Origin: Plasmopara viticola
Taxonomy: Eukaryota; Oomycota; Peronosporomycetes; Peronosporales; Peronosporaceae
Direction of reading: 5' to 3'
Assembly: GCA_001695595.3 (NCBI GenBank)
Contig: MBPM02000103.1
Location: 156,876 to 220,875, forward strand
Length of the DNA stretch: 64,000 nucleotides
Under the pieces are notes generated by a model, which ran no database searches, was not told the origin of the DNA, and saw nothing but the letters and a program-made list of their open reading frames with translations. This document shows, one piece after another, positions 1-11,447 of this stretch. How positions within the stretch are numbered: the stretch's first letter is position 1; each line of letters starts with the position of its first letter. Position numbers and translations under genes: made by a program.

Positions 1-2544
1 CTGCTGACTCGCGAATACGGCGAGATGCTAGGTACAGTTATTGCAATATATTGCCTCTTAATAATCTAATAAATACGATATTGACTGTCTTGTGGTGACG
101 CGACAAAAGCCCAAAACAGTCTCAAGTCGGGGAACTTTTGTGTGCTATTGCGCTACGTGATCCTATCGCTGCCGTTTAGTTGTAAAGTGGTGACAATGAC
201 GACGAGGGAGCGAGGAGCTCTCGCGCCGCATCAAGTCGGCGCAGCTTCTGTCGATCAAAAACCAGAGACGATCGACACCTACTTGCACCGAGCGGTGAAT
301 GCGCTGTTCTTCGTCCGTCAGTTCATTATGAGGTTTGTAGAGAGGACGGACGCCTGTTCTCTATTGGCTCATTTCAACAATCCCCGTATGACCGAGTGTG
401 CTGATGCCCAGAGCTCGGCTGCTTCAATGAAGCGTGCGTACAAAAAGACTTGGTTTTCACGCTGACTTTCTTGACTGTTTTATAATGATATTGATCAGCC
501 GAGACTTTGTTGTTGCAATTTAAAGACGTGGAAGATTATAACAACGAGGTTTTGCTAGCTGATTTGTCGAACAACTTGGCTCCACGCTTTCTGGACGCAC
601 TCGTCACAGTTCTTGCTGACTATGCTCCAAAGTACGTCTTGCTCACGAGCGCAATGTCGCCACTACTTACTTGTTTATTGTATATGAAACTATTGTTTAT
701 CACTCTTGTTTTTATATGAAACTATTGTTTTTGCAGTCCCAAGACGTATGAATTGCACGTGGAAGTCGTGAACACTCTGTTAGTGCTCTTGTCACCTGTG
801 GTGTACCCACGGGATCACTCTCAACAGACTGGAGAATTACATGTACACAATCCGTTTCTCTTCATGTTGATGAAATTCACTTCACCAACACGGGCGTCGA
901 GTGTCGTCTATCGCTTGCTCCGGAATTTCATCGAGCGGCTGCCAGCCACTGGATCGAGTTCCGTCTCGAATGCTACAGTCATTGCTAAGAAAATGGCTCA
1001 CGAAATGTCATTGATTGCAATGTCGGGCCTTTCAAACTTAGCGGATGAGCAGTCAAAGTTTTCGTATTTCACGCTCGAAGGCTTTGGGTCCATTGCAGGT
1101 GCTTGTAAAACTTTGTTACTGTCAAAAGGGGCTGGTGTCTAATCAAGATTGTTTTCGTTTGTACTTCCTAGCATCAATCGTTCGGTTCCCGTGGCGCTTT
1201 ATTCAATATTTTACCACTCATGAGAAGACCGCGAGCCCACTCGCTGATCGTAGCGTACTTCTTCTATTAGTGCTCCTCCAGAGCTGTCGAGATAGCGACT
1301 CGCTCGTGGCCGCTAATCCTTTTCGAGAAGCTCTTTGTGGCCTTATGGATAACGCTGACCTTGGAAGCATCAAGACGGAGAAGGGAAGTCACAGCGCCCA
1401 ATCAACGCAACAAAGTGACGCAAAACTGCAATCCGGCACTGAAAAAGTAAAACTTGTATACTCGGATCTGTTTCAAGTCATTGGGCGCTACGCATCATAC
1501 GAAACGAGCCATTTGATGCTGTACACACTGCTTTATGCCAACCCTATGATGCTTGACGTTGCAGTGAACAAGCTTGACGTGGAGCATCTTTTACTACCAT
1601 TGTTAGAGACGCTGTACCACGCACAATGTGTTGAGCCGAGCCGATTGTACATGCTCGTGATCGTGTTGCTAACCTTTACGCAAGACGCGTCGTTTGTACG
1701 CACGGCACATACCCACTTGGTCCTCCCAGCTGTGGCGTGGTACCAGGAGCACTATATGCTGGATGTCTCGTTGGGGAGTCTTTTCATGATCATCTTCACG
1801 CGGCTCATTTACCGCAACATTACGCACTTTCAAGATAGTTTTATCCACGTCAATGCATTCGCAGCATTGTCGAATCTTGCACGGTCGGCAGAGAACTTGC
1901 ACATGTACGCTGCACAAGGAATCGTGGGCTTAATCGACCTGTTGGCAAAGAATGAAGCAAAACTGGTCGTACAGATGCAGCGGGTCACGAGCGATCAGAG
2001 CGATGTGCTGGCACAGAAACGCGCGGCGTACGTAGAGTTTATTCACCTGTTGCTGGGCGTGCTTTCGTCCTGTCTCAAGGCAAAGCTCTTGCCAAGGAAC
2101 CCGCAACTGATTTATGCCCTGCTCCATCGCGCCGACACGTTTGGTTTGTTGCAAAAGCACTCGGCATTCGTTGCACCCGTCAAGAATAGTCCAGTCTGGA
2201 CCACACTCGCGCACTTTCAGGCGCTCGTGCGTGCCAAGACGTTGCCCGACGACGTGCTTGACGCAGACAGTGTGCTCACGATCATTCGCGCCGAGTGCGT
2301 TAGTCTATTAGCGGCTTTCAGTGCGAGTTCACGCACTGGAGCCGTGTTTAGATCAACACGATCAGGCAACGATGACGACGCGAGCTATCGATACGAAGAA
2401 GAGGCTGATCCGGAGCAGTTTTTCGTGCCCTATATCTGGAAACTGGTCCAAGAGCAGACTGTTGATTTCTGCTGGCAAGTTGACAAGATCACGTTGTTTG
2501 TACCTAGTCGGAGGGTTGCGGCCACACCGGTTGTGGTTCAGTGA
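1..2544 (+). CDS. DYM: Dymeclin, 5' partial
   Basis: Dymeclin is a peripheral Golgi protein needed for Golgi organisation and traffic. The proposed reading is ..385, 499-631, 737-1098, 1172-2544, with introns of 113, 105 and 73 nt; all phases join correctly. Family landmarks in order are an N-terminal piece with VNALFFVRQF, then ELHVEVVNTLLVLLSP, ADRSVLLLLVLLQS, LYTLLYANP, WYQEHYMLDVSLGSL, and the C-terminal ADPEQFFVPYIWKLV, all matching the order in animal dymeclins. From about 142 the product is near 700 residues (human 669), but roughly 50 N-terminal residues should lie further upstream. Bases 1-31 may be a preceding exon ending at a GTACAG donor, so the start is outside or unresolved. The acceptor at 498 could instead be 525, in the same frame. 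The stop is 83 bp from the convergent spermidine synthase. Family call is firm; the first two exon borders are less so. Confidence 0.88.
681..730 (+). repeat. 18-bp direct repeat inside dymeclin intron
   Basis: The sequence TATATGAAACTATTGTTT occurs at 681-698 and again at 713-730, just before the TTGCAG acceptor at 731-736. It looks like a small local duplication that lengthened the intron and duplicated the pyrimidine-rich tract. No function is implied. Confidence 0.7.
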
Positions 2545-2627
2545 AACACTAGACTTTAACATTGGCACGTAAAGAGGATGGAAGAATACACTAGTGGTAT
2601 GTCTCTATTAGATCACGTCTAGAAGCG

Positions 2628-3506
2628 TCACTGGCGCACAATCGCAATCTTGGCTTCGGCAAAAGTGGGCAATACAAACGAGGCCTCGTGGATCTTGGCA
2701 TTGTAGTAGCGCAGGGTCTTGCTCATCTCGACGTCAGGCGCACGCGTCGGCTTGGCCACGCTCTGACCAAGCGAGCACATGATAAAGCCAATTTGACCCG
2801 ACGGGTACGTTGGAATCGTTGTGTATGCGTAGTTGACGGTAGGAAAGAGGCTTTGGCAACGACGCATGACGTCGACAATGAGGTCGAGGTGGAGCCAGAG
2901 GCACTCGCCTTGGGTACAAATGACCCCATCGGGAGTGAGCGCGTGTTTTAAATTTTGATAAAACTCGGCTTGGTAGAGGACTTCAGCGGGTCCGACGGGA
3001 TCCGACGAGTCGACAATGATCACGTCAAACTTGTTGATTGCGTTCGCTTGCAAGTAAACGGCAGCGTCAGCGTGCACCAGCGTCACGCGCGGATCCGCAA
3101 AGGCCGTGGCGACCGTGTCTGGAAAGTATTTCTTTGCGACGTCACAAACCATCGAGTCGATCTCACACATGACAATCTCTTCAACACAGTCGTGCTTGAC
3201 GACCTCACGGAGTACGCCACCATCGCCGCCACCAACGACAAGCACACGCTTCGGTCGGGTGTGGGCAAACAGGGGGAGATGCGTAATCATCTCTTGGTAT
3301 GCAAACTCGTCGCGCTCAGTGAGTTGAATCACGCCATCGAGCACAAGGACGTGCCCATATGTAGTCGACTTGAACACTAAGACGTCTTGGAAGGCCGACT
3401 TGCCTCGAAACAAGACTTTTTCGACCTGGAGAGAGAACTTTTGACCGGGCCACATGGCCTCGGCCTCACTGAACCATTGACGGTCGTTGCTCGAGGTGAT
3501 GGACAT
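2628..3506 (-). CDS. SRM: Spermidine synthase
   Basis: The enzyme transfers an aminopropyl group from decarboxylated S-adenosylmethionine to putrescine, giving spermidine, in the cytosol. This is a single uninterrupted ORF of 292 residues, the usual eukaryotic size. Visible landmarks are the N-terminal beta domain opening with WFSEAEAMWPGQ, the cofactor loop VLVVGGGDGGVLREV (GGGDGG at residues 92-97), and the catalytic-site segment DSSDPVGPAE (residues 166-175). YTTIPTYPSGQIGF near residue 230 is also typical. The ATG at 3506 gives a start matching the family, and no intron is needed. The gene converges on dymeclin (83 bp between stops) and diverges from the HemK-like gene (323 bp between starts). 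Spermine synthase is less likely because there is no N-terminal extension. Confidence 0.95.
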   Translation of the reverse strand: MSITSSNDRQWFSEAEAMWPGQKFSLQVEKVLFRGKSAFQDVLVFKSTTYGHVLVLDGVIQLTERDEFAYQEMITHLPLFAHTRPKRVLVVGGGDGGVLREVVKHDCVEEIVMCEIDSMVCDVAKKYFPDTVATAFADPRVTLVHADAAVYLQANAINKFDVIIVDSSDPVGPAEVLYQAEFYQNLKHALTPDGVICTQGECLWLHLDLIVDVMRRCQSLFPTVNYAYTTIPTYPSGQIGFIMCSLGQSVAKPTRAPDVEMSKTLRYYNAKIHEASFVLPTFAEAKIAIVRQ

Positions 3507-3829
3507 AACGCGAACGTGAGAGAGAAAGAGGTTCCTGGCTCGAGGGAAAGCGTGAACGATTCGGTGTCGCAGCGCAATTTGGAGACCGAGACCGCAGCGA
3601 GCGAGTGGCTGCTAGCTTTGATGGAGAAAAAGGTCGACCCGGTCGTCCACTTTTTTAGTCCGAATTGAGAAACATAAAACATAAATAAATGACGAGGTTG
3701 GTTGCAATAAATTGCACTCGAACGAGTTGTCGATAAGACACAAATCTTTATCCTCACAAAAACTAGAGCATAATAGTATTAGAAACGTCTCAAAATTATT
3801 CTTATTTTCTTGATTCTGATGTCCTTGTC
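3507..3829. promoter_or_regulatory. Divergent intergenic promoter region
   Basis: These 323 bp separate the start codons of spermidine synthase (leftward) and the HemK-like gene (rightward), so both promoters should lie here. The half next to the methyltransferase is AT-rich (about 3660-3820). I see no classical TATA element that I would defend. Confidence 0.5.
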
Positions 3830-4943
3830 ATGCTTTGTCGCTACCGACTGAAAGTTCTCGCATTGCGACGCCACATTCACTACAAACAAAGCGTTTTCGA
3901 TGCTGTGCAGGAAATCCGTACGCGTCTTCGCCGCCTTCCCACAGCCCACAACGATGCCAAAGCGCTGGTGGCCAATGCTTTGCAGCCCCCGCTCGCGACT
4001 TCCAACGACGTCTACTTTCACGATGAGCGCCACTTAACCAAGCTCGAGGCTGCAGCACTCGACTCTAGCTTAAATCGACGCATGAAGGGGGTACCACTTG
4101 CTCATATTACCGGACGGAAGGGGTTTTGGTCTTTAGAATTTAATGTGTCAAAGGACACTCTTATTCCTCGAAGTGACAGTGAAGTGCTCATCGAAACGCT
4201 AGTGGTAAGTAATGACTTTGTTTAATCTATTTAATAAAAGTATTCTAATCTGTATTTTGAAGGATCAATTCAGTTCTGAAACCCCGCTGCGCATTCTCGA
4301 TATTGGCACGGGGTCTGGATGCTTATTGTTGTCGGCTTTGTCAGAGTTTCCTCATGCTACTGGAGTCGGTATTGACATATGCCCAAAAGCTCTTGCGATA
4401 GCGAAGCAGAATGCTCTATCTACCAGATTGGCGGCAAGAGCAGAATTTTTACTTCGCGATCTAAGCGAATTGGCGGCCCCTCAAAATGAACTGACAGACG
4501 ATGAGACGCTTTATCGAAAGTTTGACGTGATTCTGTGCAACCCACCATACATCCCGCGGCGAGAACTGGACCTGGTTGGACCTGATGTTCTAGAGTTTGA
4601 ACCGCACCTTGCTCTGTTTGCGGACGGTGGATTTGATGATAGCGAAGTGGACCCGGACGGGCTACGAATGTATCATATGCTGCACCGATGTGTTGCCAAA
4701 TTATTTCGTAGAGATGCCAGAGAGATATCAGCTGCAGCGAACCTCCAAAGTCTGACACCAAAGTGTCTAGTAGTGGAAATTGGGTCTGAACACCAAGCCC
4801 AAGCTGTGCAGACATTGTTTTCTAAGAATTTGAATTCAGATAGTCCAGAGATGGATTGCAGTAATGGCTTACAGCTGCAGTTTGAGCGTTTTCTTTTTGA
4901 TGCTAATGGAAAACATCGAGGCCTACTCTTTCTCGCGCCGTAG
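3830..4943 (+). CDS. HEMK1: HemK/PrmC-type release-factor glutamine methyltransferase
   Basis: The family methylates the glutamine of the GGQ motif of class I peptide-release factors. Exons are 3830-4204 and 4263-4943; the 58-nt intron has a GTAAGT donor and phase 0. The product is 351 residues. Landmarks are the N-terminal helical domain with PLAHITGRKGFWSLEF, then IPRSDSEVLIE, the SAM motif LDIGTGSGCLLLSAL at the start of exon 2, and the catalytic NPPY in CNPPYIPRREL, followed by FEPHLALFADGGFDD. The basic N-terminus (MLCRYRLKVLALRRH) would suit mitochondrial import, which fits HEMK1 acting on mitochondrial release factors; that location is inferred. Residues between the SAM motif and NPPY are longer than in bacterial PrmC. 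Confidence 0.92.
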
Positions 4944-5214
4944 CGTCATACACCATTAAATTTATAATTTGAATATGTAGATATTCGGTGATTGTAATTT
5001 ATCACGACCAAACTTGAATAAATTCACGAATTAATTTAGATGGAAACGAATATGAAAAATAGTATAACTAGGAGATTGCACATAAGTTTGGTTTCTCACA
5101 ATACTCGCAGTCCTTAAAATGTTTCTTTGGTTCTAAAGATAACAGCGTTTTTATTGATTAACCACCGTTATAAGAAGTTTAATCCAAGTGACCGGTCGTC
5201 AGATTTGGTTCCCT
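4944..5214. other. AT-rich intergenic spacer
   Basis: This 271-bp spacer between the HemK-like gene and the TEX9-like gene is very AT-rich and contains no ORF or repeat that I recognise. It probably holds the 3' end of one gene and the promoter of the next. Confidence 0.4.
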
Positions 5215-6563
5215 ATGAATAAAAGCCTCGCGGCCCGTCAGGAAGCTTTGCAGCAACAAAACCAGGAGTTGAATGAGCAGGTTGAAGCCATTGAGCAGCG
5301 TCGACAGCAATTGACAAATACGAGCAGACCGTCATCTTCGTCAACGTCGCTACACTCCGCGTCGCACTTACCCATTTATAAAGCCGACTCGATCGCAAAT
5401 GATGATGAACGAAACAATTCAAAATTGGATTTGGAAATCGAATTGAGTGCATCGATCGATTCTTTAAGTTCGCAAGAGATTACAGAAGCCTGCCGCTCTT
5501 TTGCCAAAAGTGATAAAAAAGATCCGTCGACAAATCCGAGAACAACTGCAGCGAGGAGATCCGAACGGAAGAAGCCTCAATCTCGAAGCAGAATGCCACC
5601 CGAAGATGCACTACCCATCAGGGGTAATGAAAATGTAAGCCCTAGTGATGAAAGCGGCCCAAAAGGATTAAGTCTCGAAGCAACGGTGCGGTATCAAAAA
5701 GCGCGTCTGCATGTATTGCAACACGAAGCAGATGCAGCGACTGATCAAGCCCAGCAATTGGTTGGCAATTTTGCTAAAAACAAAATCTTGGTTTGATTTC
5801 TAATTCTGTTTTTTGGTATCAAAAGCAAGCGACGCAGATTGCTCTAAAAACCGAAATCGAAAACCTCAAAACCCAAAATTCGACGCTATTTAAGAAGAAC
5901 CAACAAACTCAGCAGCTTTTCGAAAAACACCGCGAGCTTTCGTACGTGATTCACCAAATTAATGATAAAAGCTGCAAATTTATTGGAACTTTCGTAGTGC
6001 GGCTCAGGAAGAGAAAGAACGGATCCTCGAAGGTCAGCTAGCATCGGCTCAAGCAAGAGTTGAAGAGACTTTGCGTGCAGAGAAGCTTGCATCGCAGCAA
6101 TTTCGCTCGAAAGATGTACGTTTCCAGCTAGATGTTGCTGGTGGAAGGGACATTTACTTGTGCCTGTAGGTTCGCTTGAATCGAGCACTGGAAGAAATTG
6201 AAAAATTAAAAGCCCAATTGCAGGATGAAAAGAAAAATCATGGCGAGAAGATGGTTTCCAAGGCAGAGTACGACCAAATTGTGCAAGACAATAAAAGGCT
6301 TGACAAGCAAAAGGTGAAGATTGCAAAGTAATCTTTTACATGCGTCCACTTTATTGAAAGCTTTGTGCATAGGGAGAACTATTAGTCGCCTTTAAAAAAC
6401 AAATGAAGCTTATTGACCTGCTCAAGCGCCAACGGGTTCACATGGAGGCAAGTTTTTACAATCAAAACCATGTAATTGGAGAGACCTTGACCCTGTTTCG
6501 CAGGTGGCGAAAATGCTGTCATTCACAGAAGCGGAGTTCAGCAAGACATTGGAGCTCGGCTAA
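5215..6563 (+). CDS. TEX9: TEX9-like coiled-coil protein
   Basis: Exons are 5215-5760 (or -5790), 5826-5941, 5998-6115, 6170-6313, 6373-6447 and 6504-6563, all phases consistent, about 352 residues. The C-terminus is what identifies it: a lysine-rich segment with FKKQMKLIDLLKRQ, then VAKMLSFTEAEFSKTLELG at the end, which closely follows the end of animal TEX9. KARLHVLQHEADAA and VRLNRALEEIEKL also match the TEX9 order. The rest is charged coiled coil, preceded by a Ser-rich low-complexity stretch. TEX9 is found mainly in organisms with cilia or flagella and is linked to centriolar satellites; a role in zoospore flagella is inference. Intron 5 (6448-6503) is of the GC-AG class (GCAAGT donor). 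The end of exon 1 is ambiguous: a donor at 5791 would make a 35-nt intron, so 5761 (65 nt) is preferred. Confidence 0.85.
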
Positions 6564-6584
6564 ACGCACGCTTCAAATTCCTTT

Positions 6585-8676
6585 TCACTTCATTTGCATA
6601 AGCTCTTGCTGCAAAGCGTACTGGGCTTCAACGCGCTGGGCTTCAAGCACTCTATTTAATTCAATCTGGACATTTTCAAAAGGAGGTGTTGACGTAGGCC
6701 AAAAGGTTTTCTCAAATCATAGTGCTTCTCATGATAGAAACAAGCAGCCCGTACCTTTTTTTCGTTCAGGTAATGATATGCTTGCCAATGTGCTTCTTGC
6801 AACGCTTCAACTTGAGAAATACTCAAGCTGTTGTCAGGCTCTAGCTCTCGATCGCTCAATGAAGATGCAATGAGAAATTTCTCGACATCGATTTCCAACT
6901 CGGTTGCAACAGGAAACGTGCGATGAAAGCATTCATTCAGCACATTGTAACAAGTGTTCGACGTGGAAGAAGTACATTTCTCGTCTTCTGACAGCTCCTG
7001 GCTTCGCGAAGAAGTCAATGCGGTCGCGTTCGTCGCCTTTGGCGTAAGTTGCATACTCCATGGCGATGTCGCTACAATTGGCGCAGGTAAAACTGCTTTG
7101 AAAACTTTAGGGCACGCCGACTGCGTAGTTGGCAGGGAAAGTGGCTCTGGTGAGGCATCCGTTCGCGGTTTTATTTTCGTGGTATGAGTCAAATTATTAA
7201 AAGCATTTTCTTTGACTTGTATATTTACGTATCCATTGCCCAACTCGTTCCGCCCTGCAATAGAAGATTAGATTTTGACCGCTTCAAATCAGTGAAAAAA
7301 CACTTAAACTTACGATTTTTTTTGGAAAGCACGCTGTGCCAGTCGCCATCGTCACTAGCATCCCCATCTTCACTGTTTTTGACGTCTGCGTGAGCTGTTT
7401 CAACTGCTTTTGCGTCTTCCAAAACTGGTAGCAACGCTACGTTTTCATTCGTTTCAGTATTTTCGTCACCTTTCTCCTTGTTCAATGCGGGCGTTAACTC
7501 TTTCGGCACATCCTTGGACATTGTGTGAACAAAGTGTCCTTTTTTCTTTGTCCTTTTCGTCTTTTTCTTTTCAGTCCGACGCACTCCTGTATGATCCAAT
7601 GCCCTTCCATCATCTTCGACTGCCAGACTCAGCAACTCTTGCTCTAGTTGAGCGCTTCGTTGAGCGGCCTCTTTCGTGTGCCGAGACCACTTCTCGTGCA
7701 AAAGATGCTTGATCTCTTCCGCTGTGTCTCCTAAAATCTCGTCACTTAAATCCAAAGCTGTCTTTCCCACCTTGTTTCGCACCGTCAGATCAATAGGCTT
7801 GGCAAATTGAATCAAGGACTTGACTGCATCAACATTTTCACTCAAAACAGCTAGATGCAATGCCGTATTGCCTCCTCTTTTCTCTACAACATTAGCACAT
7901 GCTCCATTCGCAAGTAGAGCTTGAACGATCACGGCACTACGCTCCATCATTTCGGTAGCACTCAGAGCACCCGAGCGTGGATCTAGTCCAATTCGAGCAG
8001 CGCACATGAGAGCATCTAGTCCGCTCGCATTAACTAGGTCCATCCGTGCACCCAAAGTAAGAAGATGTCGCACCGCAACTTCATTCTTTGCCACACAAGC
8101 CATCATCAGTGCTAGAAACTTGCACTAGAGTGAGGTTTCGTTCGCCACCAATTGAAACTACAGCCACCACGGTACCTGTATCACCGTGAGCATTTGGTTG
8201 ATCAACAATCTTTCGCATTTTTTGCTGTCGCTCAGCACTTGCAACCAATTCCTCCATCACACGAGTCTACATAATAAACGTCAGCAAATCCTAAACGAGC
8301 AAGTTCTCATGGCAAGGACGTCAGGCACGCACGTTCCTAGACATGGCAGTGAGGTGCAGCACAGTCGTCTTATTACTGATCGTGGCACAATCGACCGCTG
8401 TAGTTCGATCGACCGCAAAGCCTACAAGGTCATCACGGCCTACAATGGCATGCCGAGACCACAGCAGATCATTGTCACTGAAATGTATCACAACTTTAAA
8501 AGCTGTTGCAAAGTACCACAGGCGCACACGCTCATGAGAACACTCCAGCCCATAGCATTGGCTCGATCAAAGTCAATCTGTCGCTCATGAAAGAACTGAA
8601 TGCACTTGTCGTAGGCAGCAAACTCCACGAGGCGGTGCGCAAAGGCTTGTGCTTTCGCCGCGGCGTTGAGCGCCAT
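6585..8676 (-). CDS. Ankyrin-repeat protein with basic/acidic C-terminal region
   Basis: Six exons on the minus strand join in phase: 8517-8676, 8333-8439, 8176-8266, 7314-8111, 6755-7254 and 6585-6665, giving 578 residues. The N-terminal half has ankyrin repeats, recognisable from GWSVLMSVCACG, TTVLHLTAMSRN, GDTALMMACVAKNEVAVRHLL, GLDALMCAARIGLD and GNTALHLAVLSENVDAVKSLI. A lysine-rich stretch (TEKKKTKRTKKK) follows, then an acidic segment, a Ser/Thr-rich linker, and a short helix ending in ALQQELMQMK. No catalytic domain is visible, so it is probably an adaptor, but no partner can be named. Introns are 57-88 nt. The gene is convergent with the TEX9-like gene with only 21 bp between the stops, so the 3' UTRs must overlap. 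Its start lies 229 bp from the divergent SNARE gene. Confidence 0.82.
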
Positions 8677-8905
8677 TCCGTGAAGAGCTATTTTAAGTGA
8701 AGACTAATCGCACTTAGGCGAGATCAATGAAAGTGGTTTCGAAGACGGGCTCGAATTACTCGGAAGGTACACTGGGGAAGTGCAGTGTCTCCATTATATA
8801 GGCGGCTGACCGCAATACTGGTGTCAGGTAGATGGCTTCGTCGTTGTGGATTGGCTGATGATGTTGAAGTGGAGCTGACATGGCTACAGTGTATAGTCCA
8901 GGAGA
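8677..8905. promoter_or_regulatory. Divergent promoter region, ankyrin gene / SNARE gene
   Basis: These 229 bp separate two divergent start codons (8676 minus and 8906 plus), so both 5' regions must be packed here. I found no individual element that I would name. Confidence 0.4.
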
Positions 8906-10104
8906 ATGAATCGCGAGCTCGATGGCCTGCTGGACAAGCTGTCGAGGATTAACCAAGAAATGGGTGGCGATGATGGCAAGAGCACGAAGAAGGAGAAGAG
9001 AGGTGACGTGTTTCATGAGCTCAAGACCAAGATTGGAGAGAGGCTGCATCACTTGAAGCTGGTACTCGTGTATATGTAACGTGGTGGTGGTCATGTCTAA
9101 GTCGTGTTGAGGTCATTGCAGACATTGCAAGAGAATGATGTGGCTGCAACGAAACGAGGCAAACACCCGCGTGAAGCCATTCGACGACAACAGGAACTTC
9201 GAGAAGATATTCGACTTGTTGGCATTGACATTAAAGACCTCACGACGAGCTTTGACCTTGAAATGAAAAAGAGAAAAGTAGGTCTCACCTGGGAACGGCA
9301 GTAGCGCTTGCTCTCACCGTCGTTGTTTGTGCATCTAGAGTAAATTTTCGCCCGAAGAGTTAGCCATACGGAAAGAAATCGTGACCCAGTACTGGGCAGA
9401 GTTTGAACGCATCAAAGAGCTAGCTGCAGCCAATTACCGCCCCCCGGTTGGTCGAACAGCGTTTGATACGGGGGGCATTGCCGCACCAATCGGATCTTTT
9501 GAAAATGGCGCCTTCACTGCCCGAACGAGACCGGATTTAGCAAGTGGAGGTTCTGTTTTCAATGGCCAAGGCGGTTTTAGAGAAGGGGGAGGAGAGTCGA
9601 TCGGGAAAGAAGAAATCACTGATGACCAGCGTGCCATGCTTTCCGATATCCAACGGAACGACCAACGTTTCGTAAGTAGCAATCAATCGTAGACAAGATG
9701 GATTCTTTGGGTCATTCCCGCTTTTGCATGGTGTAGGATAACATCATTGAGCAGATTGGAACGGGAGTGCAAGAGCTTGGCCAACAGGCACGAATGTTGA
9801 ACGAAGAGCTGCAGCAACAGGCCATTATGATCGATGGTCTGGGCGAACGCATTGATAACACACAAGCACACGGTAATGAGGTCACACTTGCTGCATTGCG
9901 TCGACTTGTCTTGATCGGTTCTCTTGCCTGGTTCTAGTGGAAAGCGTGAATAAAAAGATGAAAGAGACGCTTTCAAAAGTTGGACGTGGCGCGGACAAGT
10001 GCATGATGGACATGATTTGTCTCATCTTGCTGCTTGGAATCTTGACCGTGGTCTACAACATGTTTATTAAAAAGGATACAACATCCAATGCAACGACAAC
10101 GTGA
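8906..10104 (+). CDS. SYP7-like Qc-SNARE
   Basis: Exons are 8906-9061, 9122-9277, 9339-9671, 9737-9872 and 9938-10104 (315 residues, all phases consistent, introns 60-65 nt). The protein has the order of plant SYP71-type Qc-SNAREs: an N-terminal helical region with a segment resembling the SYP7 motif (FSPEELAIRKEIV), a Gly-rich linker, a SNARE motif beginning near DNIIEQIGTGVQELG and passing through MIDGLGERIDN, and a single C-terminal membrane anchor (MICLILLLGILTVVYNMFI) followed by a short polar tail. Such proteins work in ER or plasma-membrane fusion. SYP7 proteins occur in plants and several protists but not in animals or fungi, which fits an oomycete. The assignment to SYP7 rather than SYP6/syntaxin-8-like Qc-SNAREs rests on that overall order. 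Confidence 0.82.
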
Positions 10105-10384
10105 CTTCACCAGCCTATCAATTGGGCAACCTCATCGTTGTTACCTCTCTTCAAACTTATCTTTCAGCCGCAAGTAACTTAGTTTAACTTTTAGACTTAA
10201 AAATTGGAAAAGTACGCACCGCTTTCATTAAATTTCGCTCATATTGACGTTAATTGGCCGAAGGTCAAGACGTGAAGCCACCAGCGTGGTCCTGACGGCT
10301 TCAGGATCGTACAAAAACATTGCATACCTTGGCGGGGCAGTCTGCGAGGCATGTCGTCCTTGGTTTTTTGGATTAGGCTGCATA
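10105..10384. other. Convergent 3' intergenic region
   Basis: The 280 bp between the stops of the SNARE gene and the U1-C gene carry no further recognisable gene. The short ORFs here on both strands have no family features. Confidence 0.4.
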
Positions 10385-11019
10385 CTACGGTCCATAGATC
10401 GATCGCGGCGGAGGGGCACTTGTTCCTCCTGGTCCAGATGATACCATCATGCTCATAGCTCCCATTGGCGGTGGCCCTCGGGGTGGCCCTACAATCGTCA
10501 ATGTGAGGAAGCACATGCAGAAGTCAGCACCGAAATCCATCAAGCAGATGCCTCTCGTACCTCGAAGCATCGGAGGACGCATATTGAGTCCAGGAGGAGG
10601 CATCATGCCACGAGGAGGGCCTCCGCGAGGTGGAAAGCCACCTGGTATCCCACCAGGTAAAGGGCCATTGGGTCGTGGTGGCAGGGAACCCATAGGCGCT
10701 GGGCCTCTCAGCCACTCACCAGCTGCACAATCAAGGTATTAGCTAACTGTACAAAGTGATAGGTAAAAGAGCATGGCATCGTACGGTTCATGACGACACC
10801 CTGACCAGCCAAGAATTGCTCGTAGTAAAGTTTTACATTTTCGCGGTGCTTCCAGCCGCGATTGTGTTGCTTGCGACCAGCTTGCTACAGAATGCCAAGC
10901 ACATTGCGCCATTCTGTTAGTGCAATGGATATCAAGGCAATATGCGAGCTGTGGTGCAAGCTACACACCGAGTCGTGCGTGAGGTAGGTGTCGCAATAGT
11001 CGCAATAGTAGCGCGGCAT
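10385..11019 (-). CDS. SNRPC: U1 small nuclear ribonucleoprotein C
   Basis: U1-C stabilises pairing of U1 snRNA with the 5' splice site. Exons are 10969-11019, 10785-10884, 10561-10722 and 10385-10488, total 138 residues, all in phase; introns are 84, 62 and 72 nt. The N-terminus [17 protein letters not shown], followed across the first intron by [18 protein letters not shown], gives the family's C2H2-type zinc finger with the two Cys of YCDYC and the two His in conserved positions. The rest is Pro/Gly/Met-rich, ending SIYGP, as in other U1-C tails. The first coding exon is only 17 codons. A decayed second copy, still containing the introns, lies at 42.42-42.85 kb on the opposite strand. Confidence 0.92.
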
Positions 11020-11447
11020 CTTGGCTTTTAGCAAAATTTGCAGTAGCGCAAGCACGAAAGACTATCGCTTTAACTGGGCTTCACTTTAAACATATCATTT
11101 ATTATAACATTGATAATTTCAAATTTTATTTGCTTGATTTGCTATCAAGTTTGGTAGCTAATTATATGCGAGTCTTCGTTGATTAGCTTAGAAAAAGTAA
11201 ACAATGGCGTATATCAAGGTTTCGAAGTATCATTGAATGCTAAATAATTTAATGAAGCAATGTAAAATTAGGCCCCGCACACCCCTTTTGGTACAGCCAC
11301 ACACACCATTAGCCCCCCGCATTCTTTGTAAATTTAATCTACTCAGAGCGCTTGTTCGCGTGCGTGAACACTGTAACACCATTCTTATACATACCGCGCA
11401 GCACAAGAAATACAACCCCATCATTCAAACACTTTTAGTCTTTCATA
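11020..11447. other. Gene-free AT-rich stretch
   Basis: This stretch between the U1-C start and the MULE relic is AT-rich with only short chance ORFs. It should contain the U1-C promoter near 11020-11150. Nothing else is recognised. Confidence 0.4.

Noticed and set aside
2688..3380. Plus-strand ORFs over the spermidine synthase gene
   Set aside because: They lie antisense to a clearly conserved enzyme and show no similarity of their own.
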